Shown here piece by piece: positions 1 through 9,719 of a DNA stretch of 64,000 nucleotides. Source of the stretch: Ectocarpus siliculosus (lineage: Eukaryota > Sar > Phaeophyceae > Ectocarpales > Ectocarpaceae); the NCBI GenBank assembly GCA_000310025.1, contig FN648564.1:611083-675082 (forward strand), read 5' to 3'. Position numbers and translations under genes: made by a program. Every line of letters starts with the position of its first letter. Within the stretch, counting starts at the first letter, position 1. A model generated the notes under the pieces. It searched no databases, was not told the origin of the DNA, and was given only the letters and a program-made list of their open reading frames with translations.

Positions 1-13
1 CGTGCAGGTCCTC
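1..13 (-). CDS. Gene A exon X2, first 13 nt
   Basis: The acceptor GAGCAG is followed by codons for EDLH, as in X2 of B and C. The exon is cut by the window edge. Confidence 0.65.
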
Positions 14-3000
14 CTGCTCATTGAGAAAGGTTCGTGTATCGCAACGATGAGCGGAAACCGTTTGACGCAAACAGGGGAACAGCGAGGGGGCATAGGTCAG
101 GAAGGGAAGGCACTGACCTGTTCCACCTGCAGTACTGCTGCAACCGTGTGCTCAAGAAGCAACACACAAATTTGGTTACTTCCAGCAGGACCGAGAGCAT
201 GCGATGGTCGCACCCAAAAGGGGCTACAACTACGAGCTCCGGACGCTAAAAATAGCCACGTGTGATGGCGGACCAAAAAAAATCAGGGTACCCGTCGGTT
301 CCGGTTTTTAGGCGGATACTGTACAGGCGCGGCGGTATTTCGATGTGGCGATATTGTTTTCGGCGGATCCCAGTACTTTGCTTTCCGGCGGTACCGCCTT
401 TGGCGGTTCCCGGTACTGCCAAACATGGCGGTATTTTTCTGGCGGCACTGGAATATGGCGGTACTGCCTTCGGCGGTCCCGGTACCAACAAAATATGGCG
501 ATTTTCACCTGGTGGTATTGAAATATGGCGGTATCGCCTTGGGCGCTCACGGGAAGACCAAAATATCAACATATTATATGGCGATGATAATCTACATTCG
601 GTGCCCTCGGGCGCCTCATCAACCATCAACCGGCGACCTACTTTTCTCTCATTGCAGCGAATGTATTTTGTCATGTACTGGTGAGAGCGTATAGTTCCCC
701 TATGGTTTCGTGATTTCACGATGCTATGCACACCCATCGCCAAATTGAGCAGCCTCCTGGACAAGCGAAAGGCAACGAAAAGAAGACAGAAAATGCAAAC
801 AAAGAGGTGTGCTGAAATGCGATACGTCGAATGCCACGAAAACAGCATAGGTTGTTGTAGAACGGCAGCAGATTGAAGGAAACACATGGCCATTCGTGAT
901 AGCGTTTTAAACGCTATGATCAATCGATCAGCTACTCCTCTCGCCCTGCATAGCCCAGACTTCAGTGCACTTGGGCACCCTCGTCTACAAGCCAAGGTCA
1001 ATCGACTTGTTCGTCCTCTCCTCCTGAACGGCCGCTGATTTCTGTGCACTCTGGGTTGCCTTCTGCTGGACGTTGGGGCAAGTGTGTGTGTGTGGGCAGG
1101 AGGCACCCATCACGGCGAAAGGTAAACGAGGTTCTACCGAAAAAAAGCAACAAACAAAAAAGAAGAGAAAAAATACACAACACTTCGAAATTCACGCTAT
1201 CTAGAAAGAAAGAGAAAGAGACAAAAAAGGGTAACCAGCTGGACTCGAACCCACGTTCCTCGCAGACAACGTGCACTAGACAAATTCCCAGTTGCGACCT
1301 CGCAGAAATTGGGCGACATCTTGGTACTTATACCGCGGTACTGTATGGCGGTACTATTTTGGCGGTACTGCAGTACGGCGGTACCTTTACGGCGGCACTG
1401 CTGTAGTATGGCGGTACTATTTTGGCGGTTCTGCAGTACGGCGCTACAATTTCGTTGGTACTGCAACATGGCGGTTCTTTTTTAGGCGGTTCCCGTTTTT
1501 TTTGGGTAGTACTTTTTAGGCGGTCACGAAATATATATGGCGGTACGTTTTGGGCGGAAGGCCGCATTTAGTTGTTCGGCGGTACCGCCTTCGGCGGTTC
1601 CCGGTACCACCGCCGAAATGTGGCGGTAATTACCGCCAGTCGGGACCGCCCACCACGGTGGGAAAAATTGAAATTTGACGCATCATTTGTTTGGTGTTGT
1701 ATGCATACGATTGACGCAACGTCGAGTTCGAGTGCACGTTTTTGCGCAAGATTGGATTGAGACAGGGTGTCATGGGAACCAAGACCGGGGATTAGCATCA
1801 ATGTTTCAATTGGATGCGGGGGGGAGAGCAAGCTTTGGGCATTATTGGTGGAAATCACCGTACAACGCAGCGAGGGCAGCGGCATGAAAAAAATGCAGCA
1901 AAAAACACGCCAGGAAAACCGCGACAAGAGGGGCAGAAAAACCGGGTGCAATGCAACTTTCGGGCAAAAATAAGAATGGGGGAACCGAGTAAAGTTTTCG
2001 TCAGGATTTCAGGAGGTTTCATGGGTTCAATACAGCAATAGAGCGAGAACGTCACATCTTGCGGGGGAATCACAAACACTGCATATGTTGCGTTTTCGCT
2101 GATGATGAGTCTCAAAGAATAGACAATAGAGTTTCAAATATTTTCTCGACTCCAATGCCTAGAACCACGCGGACGGACATACATCCCGTAGGCCACGATG
2201 ACGGCAGGCACCAAGAACAACACCAAGAACAACACGAGCGGGACAGACATTAAACCATCACACAATACCATCGCCACCACCAAAATCGCTGCAACCACGA
2301 TAATACCAAGAACAGCCGACAAGAGACAGACAGCCTACCGGTGTGGCGTCGTCAGGGGCTTCGAAGTCGGGGTATTCGGCAAGGAACCCCAGGATCCCGT
2401 CCACGTGGAAGATGCCGTCCTTGTTGTCCTGAGTGCAGCAGTAACGCACCAACACCAACACCCATGTACCCCACAAGAACAATGAAGTTACAAAGAATAA
2501 GCCGACACGGAGAGAGGGGGGCGAGGGAAATTGCGTTGGGCAACGAAGGCTGTTTTGCCGTGTTCTGAAGGGAGGGGTAGTGGGTAGCTGCAAGTCAGGC
2601 CAACAACTCAGTGCGTGCGGTAATCCGCATGACATGTTTTTCGTGGCTGCGAAATGTTTTCGTTGAGAAAAAAAAATCTCCACTTGTCGCCCCCGTATAT
2701 ACTCCACTCTCTACCACATCCCGTTCGACTGTGGGTATATCTCGAATGGGTAGTCTTTCTGTGCGTGGATTTACTTTTCTTTTACAGGTCCTTTTTAGTG
2801 CCGGTCGAATACTGCCAGGGGCCCGATTTAGTGCCGGTAAAATTTCTGGACACAGGGGCAACCCGATATAGTGCCAGACGGCACAAAAAAGGGCGGGCCC
2901 GATATAGTGCCGGATGGGCGCCGTTGTACCCCCCCCAAATACTGCCGGTTCAAGCGCGCTTTCACGCACACACACACTTTCCGTCATTCATCCGGAGAAT

Positions 3001-6000
3001 AGGTTAGCCTCCCCCATGCAGCCCCCTCACGTTAATGGCATTTGGAGGTGTTTCGTGTTTTCAACCGCACTGAGACTGGCGTTATTTCATCGGGCGGCCG
3101 GTAGCCGCGGATTGATGCCACAACAATAAAAAAAAAAACACACACACAAGCTAGAGACAACATACAGGCAGAAGACAGACTCCATACAGAGAAACTAGGG
3201 CACACGCGCTGCTGCAGACCCGAACAACTGTACGCAGAGGCGCACCATGCCATGTCCGGAAGGTGTACTGCTGTGCTTTAGCGGACATGACGCCGCAAGC
3301 CCCTCATGGCCACGAGCGTAACTTAGGATGTGCGACGTAGCTACAGTGAGGGCGGGGGTACAGCTATAGCTGTAGTACATGTAGTATTAATGGTCGTTTG
3401 TTTGTGTTCTTGCAGTGCGCTTCTGTCGTGTTCTCTTTTTGTTTTCATTTCTTTCTTGCAACATCGAAGGAGGACAAATAGGAGTGAGATTGAGCTTCGT
3501 CCTGAATACTGTATCTTGATTTTTACGTTGTACGAACGGAAGATTTTTTGCCGTCAAAGGCTAATCGGGTGCGTGCGTGCATGATGTGTGTCTGTCTGCC
3601 TTTCGCCGTCCACTATTTGGTGCTGTTGAGGTTGCCTGAAATGGTGTGATCCATGTGAGGCCAATGCCACTGCTTTCTTACCCTCAAAACAGCAGGCAGC
3701 TGTTTGGCAAAGTACACCTCTTTGGAAGATGGGCAGAGCGGTACAGAACATACATACATGTGGTACATGCGCATTAAGGATTCGCGCGACATTTCAGGCT
3801 GTGCAGGACGTGTGCTGAGGTGGGCAGAAAGAAACGGTGCAGCATGCCAGTATACTTATTCAATCAAACTCTGTGTGTGTGTTCGACACGGTGGAACCAC
3901 ACGTACGTGTCGCGAGGTGCCCCCGCTGTGTACCACTTCACAAATATATATATTTCGATCCATTTTGTACTCTGTTACCCGCAAAGCGTGACCACGAAAG
4001 AAACCAAACACACCTTCAATAGTGCCGGACCGGCACTAACAACGAGGGCTGTTCGAAACCTGAATACAGTGAGCGCCGGTTTGGCACTGTATGTAGCGGT
4101 CCTGAACTTGCAGTCTGGTTTTCGATTTGAGTATGCCCCGTAACTCTTCACGGGTGATTAGGATGACGAGGATGATGGCGGGGAGGAAGTTGGTATGTCA
4201 CTTTTTGACAATATTCAACATTCACTTACAGAGCTCGTATCTAAGATGTGCGAAGACGTTGGAACCCAATTTCACTGGTCGAGGAATGGGTTTCTGTAGT
4301 TTTGGATGAAGTTGCTGAACAATTGAATTCTGCTATAGAAGGCCCAGATTACCTGCCGCATACCGGCCATATCGATTTCATGGACGCTCATAAAGCATTC
4401 AAGGTGCTTCAGAAAAAAGTAGTTTTCACTAGATAGATTAGATAAAGCTGCAAATTGTATTTATTTGTGTAATGTGTAAGGCTTGTTATATTAGACTAAT
4501 AATAGCTGAAACGGAAGTGAATGGGGAGAGCTATGAAAAGATTACTGGAGGCATATTTGAAGAAATGAAAGAAGCCATCACCGCACGGCAAATTAAGTTT
4601 CTGGACGATGAACATCTACCGGCCCCCAAGGAATTTTTTCGAAACCCGGACACGAATAGACGCAAGTCTAGGAAAACCCATAAACAACCTACGAGGTATC
4701 TGCTGCCTAAACTCCATAAGGATAAGGTAGCTTGTCGAAGTATAACCACATGCTGTGCTACTACTACGGAAGGGGCGGAAAGAATAGTGCATACGTGTCT
4801 AGCTGAATTGTTGCCAGTCTGTGATGCATTGTGGAGAGAAGTTGGTAGCTCCATTGGAATTGATTCCCCCAGTAGTTGGATTACTAAAGGTGGAGACGAA
4901 ATCCTGGAGATTTTATCTGACGCAGACCAGATGGCACGTTCGATTGGTGCTTCTGCCCCACATGTTGTGGAAACATATGACTTTGTTGCCATGTATACTA
5001 GCATACCTCTGTCTACTCTCTTGGCTCAATTGAATGAATTCATAGATTTGGTGTTTGACTTCCAATTTCTTCGTGATTCTGGATATTGTTCAAAAAATAA
5101 TGTACAATATGGCTTTAAGAATAGTTGTCCTTTCATTATCAAAGAAGAAGTACATTCGTCAACGGAGGAACCGGTTGCAGCACATTTGGAAGTCGTGAAG
5201 GAGAAGACATTCCTTGACGTCTTTTTAAGTGGTGTGAGTTTGAATTGACGGAAGGTTATGTTCAGTTTGGACCTCATCATATGTATCGCCAATCCTCGGG
5301 CATATTTATGGGATCNNNNNNNNNNNNNNNNNNNNNNNNNNNNNNNNNNNNNNNNNNNNNNNNNNNNNNNNNNNNNNNNNNNNNNNNNNNNNNNNNNNNN
5401 NNNNNNNNNNNNNNNNNNNNNNNNNNNNNNNNNNNNNNNCGATACATTGATTGATGACATAATCGCTATCGCTTTTGCCTCAGAAGCCAATAGTTTAAAA
5501 CTTACGGATGTCATATATAGTGTTGATACTCCGTACGATCCGGTAGTAGGCATAGGCATGAGTGAAACGTTAGGAGGAATGTATGACCGACTGATCAGTG
5601 ATGGAGATGGCAATATCATCCCTAACTGTATTGAGTTGACCCAGGAACAAGTATTATAGGACATAGTGCACACTTTTTAGATATGGAAATAGTCCAAGAT
5701 TTAGCAGGTTCCCAAGTGCAAATGTATGATAAACGAGACACGATGAGTTCTCTGAAGTCATGTCGCCGATTTCCCCACATTGAGACCAAAACTAGTTATC
5801 GTTCGAAGTATGCTGTATTACATAGTAGCCAGTTGTGTCGATTTGCAGTTCGTTGTACACGTATTGAATTTTTTGAGCGAGCGGCAGCTAAGTTGATGAG
5901 AGATTGATATGTTAACACACCATTACAAGGCGAATCTTTTAGGCACTAAGCTACATAATTTTCGTCAGGTCTTCTTTAGGAAATCACGCATACATGTTAT

Positions 6001-9000
6001 GGATTCTTGGCGTACAGAAGCCAGAGTACAATTTTGGTGTAGAACATAATATTTGGTATCTTATTTTCCATGGGGGTGATTTATGATTTTATTTCTTTAC
6101 TTATGGGAATACGGGGCAAGTAAGGGTAGATTAAGAGCGAAATGACAGGGTGTATATTGTCGAAGAAAGTACAGATAACCAACGATGTTGGTATCAACGC
6201 AGGTAGCCACTGTGGTATCAATTAGGATGTGATGATTGATTTGAATGTATGTGCTATTAGAGACATGAGGATATTTGAATGGAGCTCACAGTTTTAATAG
6301 GTACTCCTCGCAAGAAAATACGCGCAGTGTGGATGAATTCTTGTAGGACATCCCGAGGAAATAAAACTTGAAACATCACAACTGGGACACTCGACAATAG
6401 AGTAATGCATAACACTCGACAATAGAATAATGGACGATGGATAAGAACGGCAACGAGTTGCCTAATTTCCCACTAGCAAGGGGGAACACAGTGACCCGTG
6501 TCCCTTGCAAAAATATCATTGCTGTAACCAAATTCTTCTAATAATCTCGGATCCCAAATGACGTCATATGACCCAGTGAAACTTCTTCTAAAACTTAGAC
6601 CCAGTGACGTCACATGACCAGGTGAAAATACAACACCTCGACGGCCTCCAAATCTGCAGTTGAGCCCATGGTCGGGAAGCCCCTTTCGCACATTCCCAGT
6701 TTGATCCCTACCGCAAGCCTCCCATACATTGTGTTCGGAGCAACCGGCATTCGGATCCCTGCCGTGGTACCACATATATATATAGCCCCTCCGATAGGAC
6801 TTGAGGCAAGGCGGGAAGGCTGTATCGGGTTTCGTGCTAAGGTGCTCTCCCATATTGACCTCGTGGCTGACACACATGACATCGTCTTCGCTGCTGATCG
6901 CTGTACATCCAGGTGGGTAATTTCTACTACGTGTTGTATCCTTCGCCTACTCCGTAACATGTCCACACCAGACCACTGCTCCACACGGAGAGACCAACTG
7001 CTACTCGCTGCTGCTGCTGACCTTCATGACGGATGCTCTACGACATGATTACGACATGGTTGCGACAAGATATCTCGACAAACCGCTTTGAGGAACACCA
7101 GGCAGGGAAGTTGACAACAACCACCACACACATTGGATGTAAATCATTTGAAAACTTTCATGCTCTACTGATGGTGTTTACCAACACCCAACATAATATA
7201 ATAATACAAGAAACAAGCTAACATGATGCAACCTGAATGCTATGCCCTACCTACCATGCACCACGTATACCATTCTCATCTACTGCTGTATAAACATCAC
7301 TGATGCGTTACCCCAAACAAAGGATCAAAAACGATTTGTAAATTCAAAAAAACGGCGGGAAACACCTGCTGTCCGTGAAATTCAAAAATCTGTAGATGAT
7401 TTGAAAAACGAGTGATGATGTACTGCTTGCTGTAGACTTCGTTCCACCTTCCATGATTTTTACAATATTATTCCTAATATGTCTAAAAAACCAGCAAGCT
7501 GTCAATAGACACTTGCGCCGTGTCCCCTGTGAAGGTTACATTTTACAATAATACACGACACAACGGAGGGATTCCCCCCGATATTTTGTCGTTGACCCAG
7601 TAGAGCACTACAGGGGATGTATTGTAAAATGTAAGTTACCCATCTATCTATACAGATGTTTTTGTACTTAGCACCAGCTGGCATCACTGGTATAAATCAT
7701 CAGTGTTGTATAAAATACTCGAAATAAGTCCAGTACCCAGCCGGTTTCCCTCCACTCACTGAAAAGACTCCACCACATCCCGTTCGACTGTGGGTATATC
7801 TCGAATGGGTAGTCTTTCGGTGTGTGCTTTTATTATTCCTTAACTGTTGTTCGCATTAGTGCCGGTTGCCCGATTTAGTGCCGGTGAACGGTCTGGGCAC
7901 ACACCGGCACTAAATAGGGCCCAGTACTGCTGTACACTGCTTGCTGTACGTAGGTATGTATGTGGAAGCCCCATGCTTGTGGCGGGCGGCGCCTCGAGAT
8001 CGTAAACAAACCTGAGACCATATGGTTCATAGACAATGCTGCCGGCTGCATGTAGACTATGCCATACATACCTCATTGCTTTCGAAGACGAAACCAGCCG
8101 CACCGAAGTTGACCCTGGTTCCCTTGGGAATTTCGAAGATGACTCCCTTGATCCACATGATGGTCTCTGCAAAGATGAAGACGTCGCCGTAGCCCTGGGC
8201 CACCTCGATGATCTGTTGTTGGCAGCAATACAATCAATCATTGTTTGCTTTTACCCGTGCGAGAGTCGAATTAGCTTGGCTGTCAGGGCTCTGAGTGAGA
8301 CAGAGACAGATGGAAGAGCAGCAATCTATGTACAGCAGCAGCAGCAGTCCACATGCAGTCCGTAGATAGTTCAAGAAGAGCCGCAGCACCGTCTGATCTG
8401 CGGGCAACATCGCCTATGAGCAATAATTCTACGGGAGAATATTAGCCGAATGCCAAACACCTGAAGATCAGGCAGACATTGTATGGTGAACAAAAATGAA
8501 GCTGCCATCATTTCATCACTGATCTGATGGGTAGATGTGCCAAGCCCTACAGGATTTCCCATAGTGTGTGGCAGCGCCAGACCAAATCATGTAGACTACG
8601 TGAATTGCGCCTGTTTTTTTAATACTACATACAGTTGTACCAGTATATATCAGATGAACAAAGAAGGCAGAGAGAGCGAAGGATGTGGCAATCGATCAAC
8701 GTTCTTCCCTCATCGCGTTGCGGAAATCATGCATAAGTGGAACACCTGGCGTGGATGGATCGCATCACGGGCGGTTGGCTTTTGAGCCTGCCAAAAGATC
8801 TCCGAGCGTACTTTCGGGTGGTTCGGTGCCAGAGGCTGAAGCCCGACACCTCGATAAGTTGCAACGAACTCAGCAAGCACGCGGTTGGAGAGAGAGACAT
8901 GCACACACGCAGAAGATGCAGGCATCGGAAAGAAGTTCATCACACTTTTACGGCTGCGACTCTCACACACCTTGGTCTCAGCGCAGACAATGTCGCCCAT

Positions 9001-9225
9001 AATGGCAACGGAGCCGCGAACGAGTGTCCTGTCCATCACGAGATCGTCGCAGCTGTAGATGTACTTGGCGTCCTCCGCTGTTGGATCCCCCCCGTCTTGG
9101 GCAGGGGTGTCAGCTGAGGTGATGAGCACCACTAGCACGACCAGCAGCCGAACAAGGTTCTTCGCCACCGTGACGAGGCCCGGAGGGCGGCGGTCTCGCC
9201 GAGGAGAGGAGATGGCAGAGGCCAT
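1..9225 (-). CDS. Gene A: secreted modular repeat protein, 5' part only (exons X1, Y1, Z1, start of X2)
   Basis: First of three tandem paralogues. Only the N-terminal exons lie in the window and the rest is off the left edge. The exons are 9225-8971, 8212-8072, 2428-2339 and 13-1. All joins are phase 0 with GT-AG borders and match genes B and C exon for exon. The product begins with a signal peptide (hydrophobic core LVRLLVVLVVLITSA) and should enter the secretory pathway. The V/I-rich strand pattern and regular Gly suggest a beta-solenoid; the function is unknown. Intron 2 is about 5.6 kb, against about 0.4 kb in B and C, because it holds a Penelope-like element. Intron 3 is about 2.3 kb, against 0.4-0.9 kb, because it holds a GGCGGTAC-rich element. 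Whether this copy is still expressed cannot be judged from the sequence. Confidence 0.75.
268..1665. mobile_element. 1.4 kb GGCGGTAC-rich insertion in gene A intron 3
   Basis: Alignment with the matching intron of gene C shows homology up to the GTGTGATGGCGGA end and again from the sequence before GCATTTGTTTGG-like DNA near 1680. The DNA between is absent in C and B. Both ends (about 277-560 and 1325-1660) are made of GGCGGTAC/GGCGGTTCCCGGTACC motifs, many palindromic. The middle carries a pol III-like unit. No transposase is seen. It could be a non-autonomous element or a satellite-like expansion. Confidence 0.5.
1223..1303 (-). ncRNA. tRNA-like pol III unit (SINE head or degenerate tRNA)
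   Basis: The minus strand has a perfect B-box GGTTCGAGTCC (complement of 1241-1251), a weaker A-box-like TTGTCTAGTGC about 30 bases before it, and a T6 terminator at 1223-1228 directly after the 3' end. An acceptor-like helix of six of seven pairs can be drawn, but the D-arm side is too short for a standard tRNA. A tRNA-derived SINE or decayed tRNA is the best reading. Confidence 0.35.
2339..2428 (-). CDS. Gene A exon Z1
   Basis: 90 nt, 30 residues, from DNKDGIFHVDGILGFL to DDATP. The acceptor is ACTCAG and the donor is CCG|GTAGGC. It is nearly identical to Z1 of B and C. Confidence 0.8.
2713..2860 (+). repeat. Left direct repeat of the Penelope-like element
   Basis: About 50 nearly identical bases (CACATCCCGTTCGACTGTGG onward to GGGTAGTCTTTC) are followed by a looser match with TAGTGCCGG motifs. 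The right copy starts at 7770. Confidence 0.65.
4195..5907 (+). pseudogene. Penelope-like reverse transcriptase, decayed (several frameshifts, internal N gap)
   Basis: The translated pieces show the order of motifs known for Penelope-like RTs: LDKAAN near 4440, LLPKLHKD near 4705, an aspartate motif YDFVAMYTSIP near 4978, SSGIFMG near 5297, RYID then DDII split by a frameshift at 5440-5460, FLDMEI near 5674, and an RFPH / RF-x-x-RC tail to 5907. The reading frame changes at least near 4310, 4475, 5240, 5450 and 5660, so the copy cannot make an intact enzyme as assembled. Part of the RT core is hidden by 124 N. No endonuclease domain follows. Assignment to a particular clade cannot be made by eye. 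Confidence 0.75.
5316..5439. other. Assembly gap, 124 N
   Basis: Run of N inside the RT core between the SSGIFMG and RYID motifs. Confidence 0.99.
5910..7760. other. Non-coding 3' part of the Penelope-like insertion
   Basis: AT-rich, no convincing gene. Open frames at 6473-6984 (minus) and 6668-7048 (plus) overlap each other and resemble nothing recognised. Confidence 0.5.
7770..7920 (+). repeat. Right direct repeat of the Penelope-like element
   Basis: Same order of motifs as 2713-2860: CATCCCGTTCGACTGTGG, GGGTAGTCTTTC, then repeated TAGTGCCGGT. It ends where homology to introns of B and C resumes. Confidence 0.65.
8072..8212 (-). CDS. Gene A exon Y1
   Basis: 141 nt, 47 residues, starting IIEVAQGYGDVFIFAETIMW, with the GVIFEIPKGTRV core. 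The acceptor is CAACAG and the donor is GAG|GTATGT. It has the same length and phase as Y1 of genes B and C. Confidence 0.8.
8971..9225 (-). CDS. Gene A exon X1 (signal peptide exon)
   Basis: 255 nt, 85 residues, starting MASAISSPRR. A basic stretch is followed by LVRLLVVLVVLITSA, a typical signal peptide. It ends with the Cys-pair block (YSCDDL ... GSVAIMGDIVCAETK) at an AAG|GTGTGT donor. The start is set by alignment with B and C, whose ATG lies at the same place. Confidence 0.8.
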
Positions 9226-9405
9226 CACGGTGCGGTGTTGTTCCGTGTTCTGGTTGCTTCTATCAATCTTCTTGCTTTCCGTGGAGAGCAAAAGAGAGGA
9301 GTGAGAGAGGCAAGGCAGTGTGTAGGGGTGGAGCAACAGGCAACAGCATCGGAGGAACGGGCTACAGGCAGGTGGGATCCACAACTTGGAATCAATTTGC
9401 ATTCT

Positions 9406-9422
9406 TGCATAAAATAATTTGA
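9406..9422 (-). promoter_or_regulatory. Conserved A/T-rich promoter element, gene A
   Basis: The minus strand reads AAATTATTTTATGCAAG, about 180 bases before the ATG. The same string sits about 165-175 bases before the ATG of B and C. It could be a TATA-type element. This is inferred from conservation and position. Confidence 0.4.
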
Positions 9423-9675
9423 ACCCTGAGCAAATTCGCTGTGGTTCCCAGACCAAAATTACCCGTCGTGGGCAGAGGTCGTGCGCACCTCCGAACGATG
9501 AGGTACGCGGCATATATGGGAGACTGGAAGGCCCAAAGAGAAATGTGTCTCTCCAGCAAAACTGTGGTAATCTTCGAGGGATTCAACACGGACGGGCGCA
9601 GGCCGCTCCGCATTCACCCGTTCACCCGCTAGTCTAAGTTTAGTTTCGTGTGGCCGGACAATCTATTTTATTTTT

Positions 9676-9714
9676 CTTCACGTTGCTTCACGTTGCTTCA
9701 CGTTGCTTCACGTG
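9676..9714. repeat. Four tandem CTTCACGTTG-like units ending in CACGTG, upstream of gene A
   Basis: Three perfect 10-base units plus a fourth ending CACGTG lie about 450 bases before the gene A start. The same place upstream of B has fewer units and upstream of C only one. CACGTG is a classic bHLH/bZIP site, so a regulatory role is possible but unproven. Confidence 0.6.
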
Positions 9715-9719
9715 CAGTC

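Larger units (their letters stand above)
2700..7925 (+). mobile_element. Penelope-like retroelement insertion (about 5.2 kb) in gene A intron 2
   Basis: Introns 2 of B and C are about 0.4 kb and colinear with gene A up to about 2700 and again from about 7920. The inserted DNA begins and ends with a direct repeat (2713-2860 and 7770-7920), as expected for the pseudo-LTRs of Penelope-like elements. Inside is a reverse transcriptase of that type (4195-5907) on the plus strand, antisense to gene A. The element is more AT-rich than its surroundings. 2900-4190 and 5910-7760 show no further recognisable domain, and no GIY-YIG endonuclease is visible. Confidence 0.65.

Noticed and set aside
246-1106. 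286-codon minus-strand frame
   Set aside because: It spans the GGCGGTAC repeat array and intron DNA. The open frame is due to the repeat and is interrupted in no conserved way.
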